Counted from the first letter of the stretch, positions 1 to 5,953 are shown. The stretch: 5,953 nucleotides of DNA from Synechococcus sp. CPC35 (GCA_002684175.1 NYUU01000054.1:1-5953), one strand, 5' to 3'. Made by a program: numbers and translations. Notes: a model not told the origin generated them from the letters alone.

Positions 1-16
1 TTGCTTGATCTCCCAT
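1..16 (-). CDS. Possible start of an unidentified gene, cut by the window edge
   Basis: On the minus strand an ATG at 16-14 opens a frame reading Met-Gly-Asp-Gln-Ala before the window ends. A GAGG Shine-Dalgarno-like tetramer lies five bases upstream (25-22), and the frame is preceded by more than 500 bases of AT-rich DNA without a good gene, as expected for a leader or promoter region. Five codons are far too few to identify a product or prove coding. It would lie downstream of, and on the same strand as, the devB-like gene, but the long gap argues against a shared operon. The N-terminus does not suggest DevC or DevA. Confidence 0.3.
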
Positions 17-573
17 TTTTGCCTCGCTTTTGTTGTCAAAGACTTTAAGCAAAGTTTGAAAATTAGAGCGCAGAAGATTATTATTTCGCAACTAAGTAAT
101 TATTTTTTCTTAAGCTTTGATCGGTAGTGCTGCTGTTTGGAGCCGATTTTGATCGATCTTTTGTCAGCTTTCAGGGAGACAGCTTGGCTGTTGTAGTCGG
201 CTTGTTGTTGCGTGTTTGTATAGCGAAGTGAGCGGTAATAATTTAAGTTTTCCAGCAAATTAATAGTTTTTCCTGATTTTATTAAGGCAACATTAATTCA
301 ATGGGCAAGAAGAGTTTTGTCTAAAAATGTAATTAAAGATTTGCATTTGCGCTTGAGATTCCGGCGTAGTGGGCTAGTCTTAATGTTATTTTTGCTGCAT
401 ATTGTTTTTGCTTTTGTGTTTTTTGGTCAAATTCTTGTGCAGCTCTTTCATGAAATCTTTGTTGTCATGCCTTGGGAAATTGGGAAAATGTGTCAGGTTG
501 CAATTATAAATTTTCTTATAATGTTGCGGTATTGTTTATCGTTTCTTGGGCTGCAATTGCCCTCGTCGGAGGA
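17..573. other. AT-rich, apparently non-coding region
   Basis: By hand count 208 of the first 570 bases are G or C (about 36%), against roughly 60-70% in sampled rows of the M16 genes. The change is abrupt near the devB-like stop codon. From 361 to 540 the plus strand is strongly T-biased (82 T against 35 A). No minus-strand frame of useful length is present. The only long plus-strand frame begins with TTG at 317 and continues well into the antisense of the devB-like gene. Small inverted repeats occur (ACAGC/GCTGT at 179-191, GGGC/GCCC at 548-562), but neither is followed by a T run. I see no tRNA or rRNA and no convincing promoter. The stretch may be a long leader for a gene beyond the left edge, a decayed gene, or the edge of an acquired segment. 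Confidence 0.7.
22..25 (-). promoter_or_regulatory. Possible ribosome binding site for the left-edge gene
   Basis: GAGG on the minus strand, inside GCGAGG, sits five bases before the ATG at 16-14. The spacing is suitable for a Shine-Dalgarno site and it is the main reason for proposing a gene start there. A four-base match is weak on its own. Confidence 0.3.
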
Positions 574-1500
574 TCAGGGTTTGAAACGGGCGATCACCTT
601 CAGTCCAGATAGACGACTCACGCGTTCCGCATCAGCTGGGTCAAGTGCCACATCAACAGCGACGACACGGGCATCTGCATCGCCCGTTGGATCGGTTGAC
701 AGAACGTCGCGTTGCTGGACCTGAGGGCTGATTCTCACGACCCGACCATTGAGGGACCCATTGAATCCACCGTTTTCGCTGGTCAGTTGGACGGGTTGAT
801 TGATTCGAATCCTGGAGATGTCTGATTCGTAAACCTCGATGCGAGCTTCCATGGTCTGACTGGCTCCGACATGCATCACGCCTTCCGTTCCAGGCCTTTC
901 ACCCTCTCTCGCATGGATCTGAAGCACCATGCCATCGATAGGGGAAATCAGCTGACTGAGCATCAGGTCGTTTTCGAGCCCCTTGCGCTCTGCCAATGCC
1001 TGATCTCGCTGGCCTTCCATTTTGATCAATTCTTCGCGTTTATTATCAACAAGCACGATTTCTGCTGCTCCTGCATCGGCTGCTTTGGAGAAACGTGAAA
1101 CTTCAATATTCTGAAGTTCGATCATTTTTTCCAGGCTGCGAAGGCTGGCATTCACCCTCTCGAGATCGGCAAGCAATCCAAGGTGGTGATCAAATGTCGC
1201 CAGCACCTGGCCGCGTTTGATTTGTTCGCCTTCTGCAACCTGCAGAATCTCCACCCGGGGCGTGCCGGCCATGCCCGCCCTTGGCGCTGCCAGACGTCGC
1301 ACATCACCAAGGGGTTCAAGTTGCCCAAGCGCGGCGACAGCTTCTGCTTTTGAAGCGGTTGTTTCCGAAGCTTTCTGGATTGTGGGCCCTGAGCTTGTTG
1401 GACCGTTTGGGACTGGCTTCGATCGCACGAACCACCAGCAGAACACTGCAATCAGAGCAATGCCTGCAGCGATTCCAGGGCCACGGAAACGATTGATCAT
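574..1500 (-). CDS. devB: DevB-like ABC exporter membrane fusion protein (HlyD family)
   Basis: A 308-residue periplasmic adaptor of the HlyD/membrane fusion family. Such proteins bridge an inner-membrane ABC exporter (DevC permease, DevA ATPase) to an outer-membrane TolC-type channel. Residues 9-25 form one N-terminal membrane anchor, followed by a Pro/Ser/Thr-rich linker. The [17 protein letters not shown] stretch (57-73) and the [17 protein letters not shown] stretch (88-104) form the first half of the lipoyl/barrel-sandwich domain. Residues 107-180 are a charged helical hairpin. The second lipoyl half is [10 protein letters not shown] (186-195), followed by beta-barrel segments. The ending, with [21 protein letters not shown] (split at 277-297), resembles DevB proteins. 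The ATG at 1500 was chosen because it overlaps the pcyA stop and puts the anchor at the N-terminus; a longer in-frame extension to 1614 would lie inside pcyA. No devC or devA follows within the window, so partners and cargo are unknown. Confidence 0.85.
   Translation of the reverse strand: MINRFRGPGIAAGIALIAVFCWWFVRSKPVPNGPTSSGPTIQKASETTASKAEAVAALGQLEPLGDVRRLAAPRAGMAGTPRVEILQVAEGEQIKRGQVLATFDHHLGLLADLERVNASLRSLEKMIELQNIEVSRFSKAADAGAAEIVLVDNKREELIKMEGQRDQALAERKGLENDLMLSQLISPIDGMVLQIHAREGERPGTEGVMHVGASQTMEARIEVYESDISRIRINQPVQLTSENGGFNGSLNGRVVRISPQVQQRDVLSTDPTGDADARVVAVDVALDPADAERVSRLSGLKVIARFKP
1497..1500 (-). promoter_or_regulatory. ATGA stop/start overlap joining pcyA and devB-like genes
   Basis: On the minus strand ATG (1500-1498) of the devB-like gene and TGA (1499-1497) of pcyA share two bases. 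This geometry is typical of translational coupling and implies that the two genes sit on one transcript. The CCTCCGCCGCC run just upstream is not a Shine-Dalgarno site on the coding strand, so re-initiation by ribosomes ending pcyA is a reasonable inference. Confidence 0.75.
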
Positions 1501-2237
1501 GGCGGCGGAGGATTGTCGAAGAGCAGACGTTCGATGTAGCGATCGGCCCATTCGGGATTGAAGGCTTTTTCGAGCACCCTGCGCGTCTTGTCGTTGCGTT
1601 TCTGCTGAAGGCAATAGTTCAGTTGTCCTTCGTATCTGCTGATGGTAGAAACCGCGTCGGCAGGTTCGGGAGCAGAGGTGTTCACACAGGTGCAGAGCAC
1701 TTCCAGGTAATCCCGGACAAGCCTGTTGAAACCGGTCTCCTCATCGGCGCCGTCAGGACGGATGAAGCAAACCTTGTCCGAGAAGATCGTTCCCCATCCC
1801 GGCAGTTCTCGAACCTGTCGGAACGGTGGCCAATCGATCCCGGCAAGCCCCTTGCTTATGGGATCGGGCAGGCAGTCTGTGGTCGGGGAAAGATCGACAA
1901 TGGCGGCCGAAATACCCGCTGGGCCCGCAACAACATCCGCTCCGAAAATGGGCAGGTTGTGGTGAGGATCCGGAAACCAGACGCAGTGAAGGATCTGCAG
2001 ACCGTTGCCAAGTCTGGCCAGTTCAAGGTGAAGTTTGCGCAGCCCTTGGCAACGGTGCAGCTCGTTGCCGATGAACAGCGTTTCACCATCGAGTTCGCCG
2101 TGCACCGAGCTCAGATCCTCAGCCAGGGGCAACGGTTCAAGACCTGGCAGTGACTGGCGGGCAGCCCGGATTGTCTCCGCAAGCGCGGAGACCAGAGGAT
2201 GCAGTCCGGGAACGGGAACCGGTGGCTGGGGCTGCAT
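1497..2237 (-). CDS. pcyA: Phycocyanobilin:ferredoxin oxidoreductase
   Basis: A 246-residue ferredoxin-dependent bilin reductase, close to the 248 residues of the Synechocystis enzyme. It reduces biliverdin IXalpha by four electrons to phycocyanobilin, the chromophore of phycocyanin and allophycocyanin; it is a soluble cytoplasmic enzyme. Diagnostic stretches are [14 protein letters not shown] (67-80), [10 protein letters not shown] (82-91), FGADVVAG (98-105), SAAIVDLSP, and near the C-terminus [12 protein letters not shown]. Residues E72, H84 and D101 line up, with a constant offset of four, with the Synechocystis active-site residues E76, H88 and D105, so the enzyme should be active. The frame is open up to 2462, but that extension is antisense to the first M16 gene. 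The ATG at 2237 gives the family length. No strong ribosome binding site is visible. It heads the unit with the devB-like gene and is divergent from the M16 genes across 19 bases. Confidence 0.95.
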   Translation of the reverse strand: MQPQPPVPVPGLHPLVSALAETIRAARQSLPGLEPLPLAEDLSSVHGELDGETLFIGNELHRCQGLRKLHLELARLGNGLQILHCVWFPDPHHNLPIFGADVVAGPAGISAAIVDLSPTTDCLPDPISKGLAGIDWPPFRQVRELPGWGTIFSDKVCFIRPDGADEETGFNRLVRDYLEVLCTCVNTSAPEPADAVSTISRYEGQLNYCLQQKRNDKTRRVLEKAFNPEWADRYIERLLFDNPPPP

Positions 2238-2256
2238 CAGGGCGAGCAGGCACAGA
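2238..2256. promoter_or_regulatory. 19-base divergent gap between pcyA and the first M16 gene
   Basis: Only 19 bases separate the two divergent start codons (ATG 2237 minus, ATG 2257 plus). There is no room for two core promoters here, so the promoters must lie inside the opposing coding regions, or one or both transcripts have almost no leader. For the M16 gene an AGG at 2248-2250 lies six bases before the ATG and could be a weak ribosome binding site. No -10 or -35 box stands out in this GC-rich sequence. Confidence 0.5.
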
Positions 2257-3537
2257 ATGGAACTTTGCCACGCAGTTCTGAACTCTCCGTTCCCCGGCCC
2301 TGAACTGGACCACTGGTCCCTTGCCAATGGCGCACGCTGTGTGATGGCTGAGATGCCGGATGCACCGCTCACCTGCCTGGATTTCTGGTGTCGTGCCGGC
2401 AGTGTGAGTGAACAGGACGGTGAGGAAGGAATGGCACATTTCCTTGAGCACATGCTGTTCAAGGGAAGCCGTCACCTTCCCCCCGGCGCCTTTGATCTGG
2501 CCATCGAGGCCCTCGGCGGCAGCAGCAATGCGGCCACAGGATTCGATGACGTGCATTTTCATGTGCTGGTTCCACCGGAGCGGACCAGGGACGCCCTCAA
2601 CCATCTGCTTGAACTGGTTCTACAGCCAACACTTGATCCCGAAGGCTTCTCCATGGAGAGGGATGTGGTCCTCGAGGAGATTGCCCAGTACGCCGATCAA
2701 CCTTCGGAACAGGTGCTTCAGCAACTGCTTACCCGAGGCTGCGGCTCCCATCCCTACGGTCGTCCGATCCTTGGTCAGCGCGCCAGCCTGAAAGCGATGA
2801 CCCCAGCGGCGATGGATGGTTTTCATCGTCGTCGCTATCTGGGATCAAATTGCTGCATTGCCGTCGCTGGGCAGTCCATGAACGGGCTTGGAGAGATGCT
2901 TGCTGAATCCCAGCTGGCTGATCTTCCCTCTGGAGACATCTCCACGAAGGTTGTGCAGCCGGTGCAGGTGCAGAGCGGTCGGCACCGGCTGTCGCTGGAT
3001 CGACTCGAGTCAGCCCGTCTGCTGATGCTCTGGTCAGCTCCTGCGGCAAGTGATCAGGCCGCTGTGATGGGGATCGATCTGGCGACGACGCTTCTTGGGG
3101 AAGGACGCCGCAGTCGACTGGTGAAGCGGCTCAGGGAGGAACTGCAGCTCGTCGAAAGCGTGACCATGGACCTGACTGCGCTGGAGAACGGAAGCCTGAT
3201 CACTCTTGAGGTGATCTGCGCTCCTGAAGCACTTCCAGCTGTTGAAGTCGAGGTGAACCAGATCCTGGCCCGGACGACCGAGCATGCTGCATCCGTGGCG
3301 GAGTTGAAACGGGCCCGTCAGCTCGTCAGCAACGGGTTGCGTTACGCCCTTGAATCCACCGGTCAGGTGGCTGCCATGAGCGCAGGCCAGAGTCTCTGGA
3401 ACCGACAGCAGGAGCTGCTGAGACCTCTGGATCATCTGGATGCATGGGATGCGGAACGAATCTGCTCCGAGCTCTGTCCTGCTCTACAGCCCGAACAGGC
3501 CTGTGTGCTGATCGCACAGCCCGGAGAGACCTGCTGA
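2257..3537 (+). CDS. M16-family zinc metallopeptidase, catalytic subunit
   Basis: A 426-residue protein of the M16 (pitrilysin/insulinase, processing-peptidase-like) family; the length fits the single-module M16B type that works as a two-chain enzyme. The inverted zinc motif is intact: H61-F-L-E64-H65 within [14 protein letters not shown], with the distal ligand at E141 in ERDVVLEEI (134-142). The N-terminal half also shows [15 protein letters not shown] (24-38) and the [15 protein letters not shown] stretch (87-101). In the C-terminal half the usual R...GLAY substrate-binding motif is degenerate: [11 protein letters not shown] keeps R293 but has E300 where Tyr is expected. No signal peptide is seen, so a cytoplasmic location is likely. 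The ATG at 2257 was preferred because a start at 2344 would remove the conserved first strand. The gene overlaps its downstream partner by one base. The physiological substrate cannot be told from sequence. Confidence 0.9.
   Translation: MELCHAVLNSPFPGPELDHWSLANGARCVMAEMPDAPLTCLDFWCRAGSVSEQDGEEGMAHFLEHMLFKGSRHLPPGAFDLAIEALGGSSNAATGFDDVHFHVLVPPERTRDALNHLLELVLQPTLDPEGFSMERDVVLEEIAQYADQPSEQVLQQLLTRGCGSHPYGRPILGQRASLKAMTPAAMDGFHRRRYLGSNCCIAVAGQSMNGLGEMLAESQLADLPSGDISTKVVQPVQVQSGRHRLSLDRLESARLLMLWSAPAASDQAAVMGIDLATTLLGEGRRSRLVKRLREELQLVESVTMDLTALENGSLITLEVICAPEALPAVEVEVNQILARTTEHAASVAELKRARQLVSNGLRYALESTGQVAAMSAGQSLWNRQQELLRPLDHLDAWDAERICSELCPALQPEQACVLIAQPGETC
3523..3528 (+). promoter_or_regulatory. 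Ribosome binding site for the second M16 gene
   Basis: GGAGAG lies eight bases before the ATG at 3537 and inside the last codons of the first M16 gene. It supports the ATG at 3537 over the longer in-frame start at 3444. The stop of the first gene (TGA 3535-3537) and this start share one base (TGATG), so the two subunits are probably translated in step. Confidence 0.75.
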
Positions 3538-4826
3538 TGTGGGAACAGAATCTGTTGATTGAACCCCTTTCCACCCCGGGGGTCATGGCGGCGAAACTGC
3601 TGCTCCCTTTCGGAAGTGTTCAGGATCCGCCGGATCAGCGCGGTGCCCATGAGCTGCTGGCCTCCCTGCTCAGCCGAGGCTGCGGGCCCTTGGATCACGA
3701 AGCCGTGGCCGATCTGGTGGAGGGGAGTGGTGCCGGTCTTCGCTGCGACGCTCAGGAAGATGGTCTGATGCTCAGCCTGCGATGCACCGTTGAGTGCTCG
3801 GACCTGTTGATGCCCCTGCTGGCCTGGATGGTGCTTGAACCACACCTGCATCCGGATCAGGTTGCTCTTGAACGCAGCCTCACGCTTCAGGCTCTGCAAC
3901 GGCAGTGTGAGGACCCTTTCCACATGGCCTCCGTCGGCTGGAGAACACTCGTCTACGGCACCGGTGCCTACGGCCATGATCCGATGGGAGTGGCTGAGGA
4001 CCTCACCCGTCTCGACCGCGATCGCCTTCTGCCCCTCGCGGGACGTCTGCCGCTGGGACAGCCCGTTCTCGCCGTAGCCGGGACATTGCCCGCTGAAATC
4101 ACTGAACAACTGGCTGAGACAAAAGGTTTCGCGCAATGGCCGGAACCAACCATCCGTACTGAATCCACCCAGCCTGAGTACTGCGTATCCAGCGGTTCTG
4201 AATCGATTCACCTGCAGCCGATGGATACCGAACAGGTGGTGATGATGCTGGGACAGGCGACCATCTCCCATGGCCATCCCGATGATCTGGCGCTGCGACT
4301 TCTGCAGTGTCACCTGGGGGTCGGGATGTCGAGCCTGTTATTCCGAAGGCTCCGGGAAGAGCATGGAGTCGCCTACGAGGTGGCTGCAAGCTATCCAGCC
4401 CTCGCAGGACCAGCTCCATTCATGATCCTCGCCTCAACAGGCATGGAGCGGGCCGACCAGAGCCTCAGGCTGCTTCTGCAGTGCTGGGATGAGCTGCGTC
4501 AGAAACAGCTCAGTCAGGCGGAGCTCGATCTGGCTTGCGCCAAGTTCATCGGTCAGGTGGCCCACAGCAGGCAGACCTGTTCCCAGAGGGCGGAACGCCG
4601 GGTGCAGCTGCGGGCCATGGGTCTTGCGGATGATCATGATCAGCGATCCATGAATGCTGTGCGGAACCTCACTCCCGAGGCGCTGTGTCAGGCCGCTGAT
4701 CGCTGGCTCAACCAGCCGAAACTGAGTCTTTGTGGACCTTCCGAATCCCTCGGGGAACTGCAGCGGCTGTGGAACGCTCAGTCAGCTCCTTCCTCATCGC
4801 CTGGATCCACAACCGTCTCCAGCTGA
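3537..4826 (+). CDS. M16-family peptidase homologue, non-catalytic partner subunit
   Basis: A 429-residue M16-fold protein without a working zinc site. Where the family has HxxEH it reads H38-E-L-L-A42 (in RGAHELLASLLSRG), so Leu and Ala replace Glu and the second His. The distal-ligand position in LERSLTLQAL is A119. In contrast the C-terminal half keeps the Arg/Tyr pair in LFRRLREEHGVAYEV (R273, Y280), which contacts substrate in M16 enzymes. This matches the non-catalytic chain of two-subunit M16 proteases such as mitochondrial processing peptidase alpha or the paired bacterial M16B proteins. Assembly with the upstream protein is inferred from the gene pair. The last 15 residues are Ser/Thr/Pro-rich and antisense to the end of sipA; they look like a non-conserved tail. 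No signal peptide is visible. The start is set by the GGAGAG site and the TGATG junction. Confidence 0.88.
   Translation: MWEQNLLIEPLSTPGVMAAKLLLPFGSVQDPPDQRGAHELLASLLSRGCGPLDHEAVADLVEGSGAGLRCDAQEDGLMLSLRCTVECSDLLMPLLAWMVLEPHLHPDQVALERSLTLQALQRQCEDPFHMASVGWRTLVYGTGAYGHDPMGVAEDLTRLDRDRLLPLAGRLPLGQPVLAVAGTLPAEITEQLAETKGFAQWPEPTIRTESTQPEYCVSSGSESIHLQPMDTEQVVMMLGQATISHGHPDDLALRLLQCHLGVGMSSLLFRRLREEHGVAYEVAASYPALAGPAPFMILASTGMERADQSLRLLLQCWDELRQKQLSQAELDLACAKFIGQVAHSRQTCSQRAERRVQLRAMGLADDHDQRSMNAVRNLTPEALCQAADRWLNQPKLSLCGPSESLGELQRLWNAQSAPSSSPGSTTVSS
4778..4826. other. 49-base tail-to-tail overlap of the second M16 gene and sipA
   Basis: The M16 stop TGA is at 4824-4826 on the plus strand and the sipA stop (TCA on the plus strand) is at 4778-4780. 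The overlap encodes the Ser-rich tail of the M16 protein (residues 415-429) on one strand and the acidic tail of SipA, including DPGDEEGAD, on the other. Transcripts of both genes must be complementary here, and neither gene has room for an independent terminator before the other's coding region. Confidence 0.85.
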
Positions 4827-5017
4827 TCCAGCGGGATGAGAAAGGTGCCGCGACGAAAGCGCACCGCAACGGTTTCAAACGGATGCAGAGCCACCACTTC
4901 CCCCACCTCCTGCGTGCTCACCAGATCCGGAGGACGCAGCATCGGCATTGGATCAGCGGATTTGAGATAGGCAGGCTTCTGTTTCAGTCGCATCCGGTCA
5001 CCGATCGAGGCCGTCAT
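4778..5017 (-). CDS. sipA: SipA-like regulatory protein (DUF3148), NblS partner
   Basis: A 79-residue soluble protein of the cyanobacterial DUF3148 family. Its Synechococcus elongatus member, SipA, binds the sensor histidine kinase NblS, which controls responses to high light and nutrient stress. Family marks are IGDRMRLKQKPAYLKSADP (5-23), PMPMLRPPDLV (23-33), a Gly at 39 in the EVGEVV strand, and AVRFRRGTFLIPLDQLE (51-67). The alternating short strands suggest a small SH3-like barrel. The last dozen residues are acidic and lie in the overlap with the M16 gene. The length equals that of known members. The ATG at 5017 has an AGAG four to seven bases upstream as a weak ribosome binding site. 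Assignment rests on recalled family motifs; interaction with NblS in this organism is inferred. Confidence 0.82.
   Translation of the reverse strand: MTASIGDRMRLKQKPAYLKSADPMPMLRPPDLVSTQEVGEVVALHPFETVAVRFRRGTFLIPLDQLETVVDPGDEEGAD
4801..4831. repeat. 7-base perfect inverted repeat over the M16 stop codon
   Basis: CTGGATC at 4801-4807 and its exact complement GATCCAG at 4825-4831 are separated by 17 bases. The right arm begins inside the stop codon of the second M16 gene. Neither side carries a T run, so it does not look like a standard intrinsic terminator. It might still form a stem in either transcript, or be chance in coding DNA. Confidence 0.35.
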
Positions 5018-5073
5018 GAACTCTTTGCAGAACGGGCATTCTCGATCAGGATGGACCGAGTTGATGGACGGAT
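5018..5073. promoter_or_regulatory. 56-base divergent gap between sipA and bioY
   Basis: Both sipA (minus) and bioY (plus) start from this gap, so it should contain part of two promoters. On the minus strand GAGAAT (5047-5042) matches four of six bases of a -10 box at a plausible distance from the sipA start, but no good -35 box accompanies it. No convincing plus-strand promoter, no BirA-type palindrome and no riboswitch-like structure was seen. Confidence 0.4.
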
Positions 5074-5643
5074 GTGCGGGCCCTGGCCACCTGGAGCGGT
5101 GCTCTTGCCGGGTTGATGGCCATCCTCATCGGGGGACTGGTGCCTGCAGCCCTGTTTCTTCCCCTGCCTCAGCCGAGTCTCGTTGAGCTGCCCGCCACCT
5201 GGCAGGTTCCTGCATTACTGCTGTGTGCTCTTGTGAGCGGTCCCCGTGCAGGGGTGATCGCAGCCGTTGCCTATCTCAGCCTCGGTCTGTTGAGCCTGCC
5301 TGTCTTCGATGGTGGTGGTGGGCTCACCTACGTGCTTGAACCTGGATTCGGCTACCTGGCGGGTTTCATCCCCGCAGCGTGGCTGACCGGGCGTCTGGCT
5401 CACCAGCCTCGGATGGGAGATCTGCCGCGGCAGTCCCTCTCCGCTGCCGCCGGCCTGATGATGATTCAGCTCTGCGGCCTTCTGAACATCCTCATCGGAG
5501 ATCTTCTCGGCCGCTGGACACCATCACTCGCGACGCTTGTGATGAACTACTCGATCGGTCCACTCCCCGCTCAGCTTCTGTTGTGCATCGCGGCCGGACT
5601 GTTGTCTGTGCTGCTGCGCCGCCTGCTTCTGATCCAGCCATGA
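5074..5643 (+). CDS. bioY: BioY family biotin transporter
   Basis: A 189-residue, very hydrophobic membrane protein of the BioY family, the S component that binds biotin in energy-coupling-factor uptake and in some organisms works alone. Likely membrane segments are about 8-30, 45-76, 92-108, 124-145 and 152-186. Family marks are QVPALLLCALVSGPRAG (44-60), the YLSLGLLSLPVF stretch (67-78), the Gly run 80-83, and EPGFGYLAGFIPAAWLTG (89-106). The GTG at 5074 is the only start upstream of the first membrane segment because an in-frame TGA lies at 5062-5064. An out-of-frame ATG lies at 5072. No ecfA or ecfT gene is in the window, and no biotin synthesis gene adjoins. The TGA stop overlaps the lspA start, so the two are probably co-translated. 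Confidence 0.88.
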   Translation: MRALATWSGALAGLMAILIGGLVPAALFLPLPQPSLVELPATWQVPALLLCALVSGPRAGVIAAVAYLSLGLLSLPVFDGGGGLTYVLEPGFGYLAGFIPAAWLTGRLAHQPRMGDLPRQSLSAAAGLMMIQLCGLLNILIGDLLGRWTPSLATLVMNYSIGPLPAQLLLCIAAGLLSVLLRRLLLIQP

Positions 5644-5953
5644 CAGGGGTTCTGAAACGGCGCAACATTCTGTTGATCGCCGTCGGCGTTGTTCTCGTCG
5701 ATCAGCTCAGCAAGGCGGTTGTATCTCAGCTGCTGAGTGCTGGAACGATCGATCCGCTCATCCCTGGACTTCTCTCTCTGCAACTGGTTCACAACACCGG
5801 CGCCGCCTTCAGTCTGTTCACGGGATTCACCAATCTTCTCGGCGTGCTCAGCCTTGCGGTCAGTGTCGGAGTGACGGTCTGGATCTGTCGTCACCGGGTC
5901 GTTCCGATCTGGCAGGCCCTGGCGCTCGCCTTCCTGCTGGGAGGAACCCTCGG
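5640..5953 (+). CDS. lspA: Lipoprotein signal peptidase (signal peptidase II), 3' end outside window
   Basis: The first 104 residues of an inner-membrane aspartyl peptidase that cleaves the signal peptide from diacylglyceryl-modified prolipoproteins at the lipobox Cys. Seen here are the first membrane segment (about 9-24) carrying VDQLSKAVV (20-28; D21, K25), the conserved VHNTGAAFSLF (50-60; N52, A56, F57), a second membrane segment (62-82) and the start of a third (about 90-102). The frame ends at GGTL, just where the conserved G-N-x-x-D-R region with the first catalytic Asp should begin, so both catalytic aspartates lie beyond the edge. The full family length is about 150-165 residues. The ATG at 5640 shares ATGA with the bioY stop. 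Confidence 0.95.
   Translation, partial: MTGVLKRRNILLIAVGVVLVDQLSKAVVSQLLSAGTIDPLIPGLLSLQLVHNTGAAFSLFTGFTNLLGVLSLAVSVGVTVWICRHRVVPIWQALALAFLLGGTL

Noticed and set aside
34..39. TTGACA on the minus strand as a -35 box for the left-edge gene
   Set aside because: A -10 box at the proper distance would fall within or after the proposed start codon, so it cannot drive that gene unless the start is wrong.
179..191. ACAGC-TTG-GCTGT inverted repeat in the AT-rich region
   Set aside because: The five-base arms with a three-base loop are short enough to be chance, and there is no T run or nearby gene end.
548..562. GGGC/GCCC hairpin 12 bases after the devB-like stop, as a terminator
   Set aside because: The stem is only four base pairs and no T run follows on the minus strand.
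317..724. 135-codon plus-strand open frame starting with TTG, as a firm gene
   Set aside because: The 3' third is antisense to the well-supported devB-like gene, the start is a TTG with poorly spaced upstream purines, and the hydrophobic part is what T-rich DNA gives by chance. Kept only as a low-interest finding.
1501..1614. N-terminal extension of the devB-like protein by 38 residues
   Set aside because: The extension lies inside pcyA, has no membrane-protein character, and would put the membrane anchor away from the N-terminus. The ATG at 1500 gives a normal adaptor and an ATGA junction.
2035..2256. N-terminal extension of the first M16 protein by 74 residues
   Set aside because: It is antisense to the start of pcyA, is rich in Arg and Ser as shadow frames often are, and the ATG at 2257 already precedes the full conserved M16 domain.
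2238..2462. N-terminal extension of PcyA by 75 residues
   Set aside because: It is the antisense of the zinc-site region of the first M16 gene and has no similarity to PcyA N-termini. The ATG at 2237 gives the family length.
4018..4025. Single GCGATCGC octamer (HIP1 cyanobacterial palindrome)
   Set aside because: One copy in nearly 6 kb of GC-rich DNA is not an enrichment and it lies within a conserved coding region.
3432..4313. 293-codon minus-strand open frame opposite the M16 genes
   Set aside because: It is a long antisense shadow in GC-rich coding DNA. The plus-strand frame has clear M16 motifs and the minus-strand translation shows no recognisable domain.

Overview
The window looks like chromosomal DNA from a marine picocyanobacterium, most likely a GC-rich marine Synechococcus or close relative. 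The evidence is a clear phycocyanobilin:ferredoxin oxidoreductase (pcyA), a SipA-type small regulator (DUF3148, a cyanobacterial family), a DevB-type membrane fusion protein, very tight gene packing, and high GC in the coding part (sampled 60-base rows of the first M16 gene are 63-72% G+C). This assignment is inference from gene content and composition; no taxonomic marker is present.

Layout, left to right. Positions 17-573 are an AT-rich stretch (about 36% G+C by hand count) with no convincing gene. A possible gene start lies on the minus strand at the extreme left edge (16 to 1). Positions 574-2237 hold a minus-strand two-gene unit read right to left: pcyA (2237-1497), then a devB-like membrane fusion protein (1500-574), joined by a 4-base ATGA overlap. 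After a 19-base divergent gap, two M16-family metallopeptidase genes run on the plus strand (2257-3537 and 3537-4826), joined by a TGATG stop/start overlap. The second M16 gene runs 49 bases into the 3' end of the convergent sipA gene (5017-4778, minus). After a 56-base divergent gap, bioY (5074-5643) and the start of lspA (5640 to the window end) follow on the plus strand, again with an ATGA overlap.

Functionally the genes are mostly household. PcyA makes phycocyanobilin for phycobilisomes. The DevB-like protein would be the periplasmic adaptor of an ABC exporter whose other subunits are not in the window. The two M16 proteins look like an active subunit plus a catalytically dead partner, as in known two-subunit M16 proteases. 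SipA is a small partner of the NblS stress histidine kinase. BioY is the substrate-binding membrane protein of biotin uptake. LspA is the lipoprotein signal peptidase.

I did not find an obviously new multi-gene system. The points most worth a second look are the complementary loss of active-site motifs in the two M16 subunits, the abrupt composition change just after the orphan devB stop codon, and the antisense overlap of the M16 and sipA gene ends.
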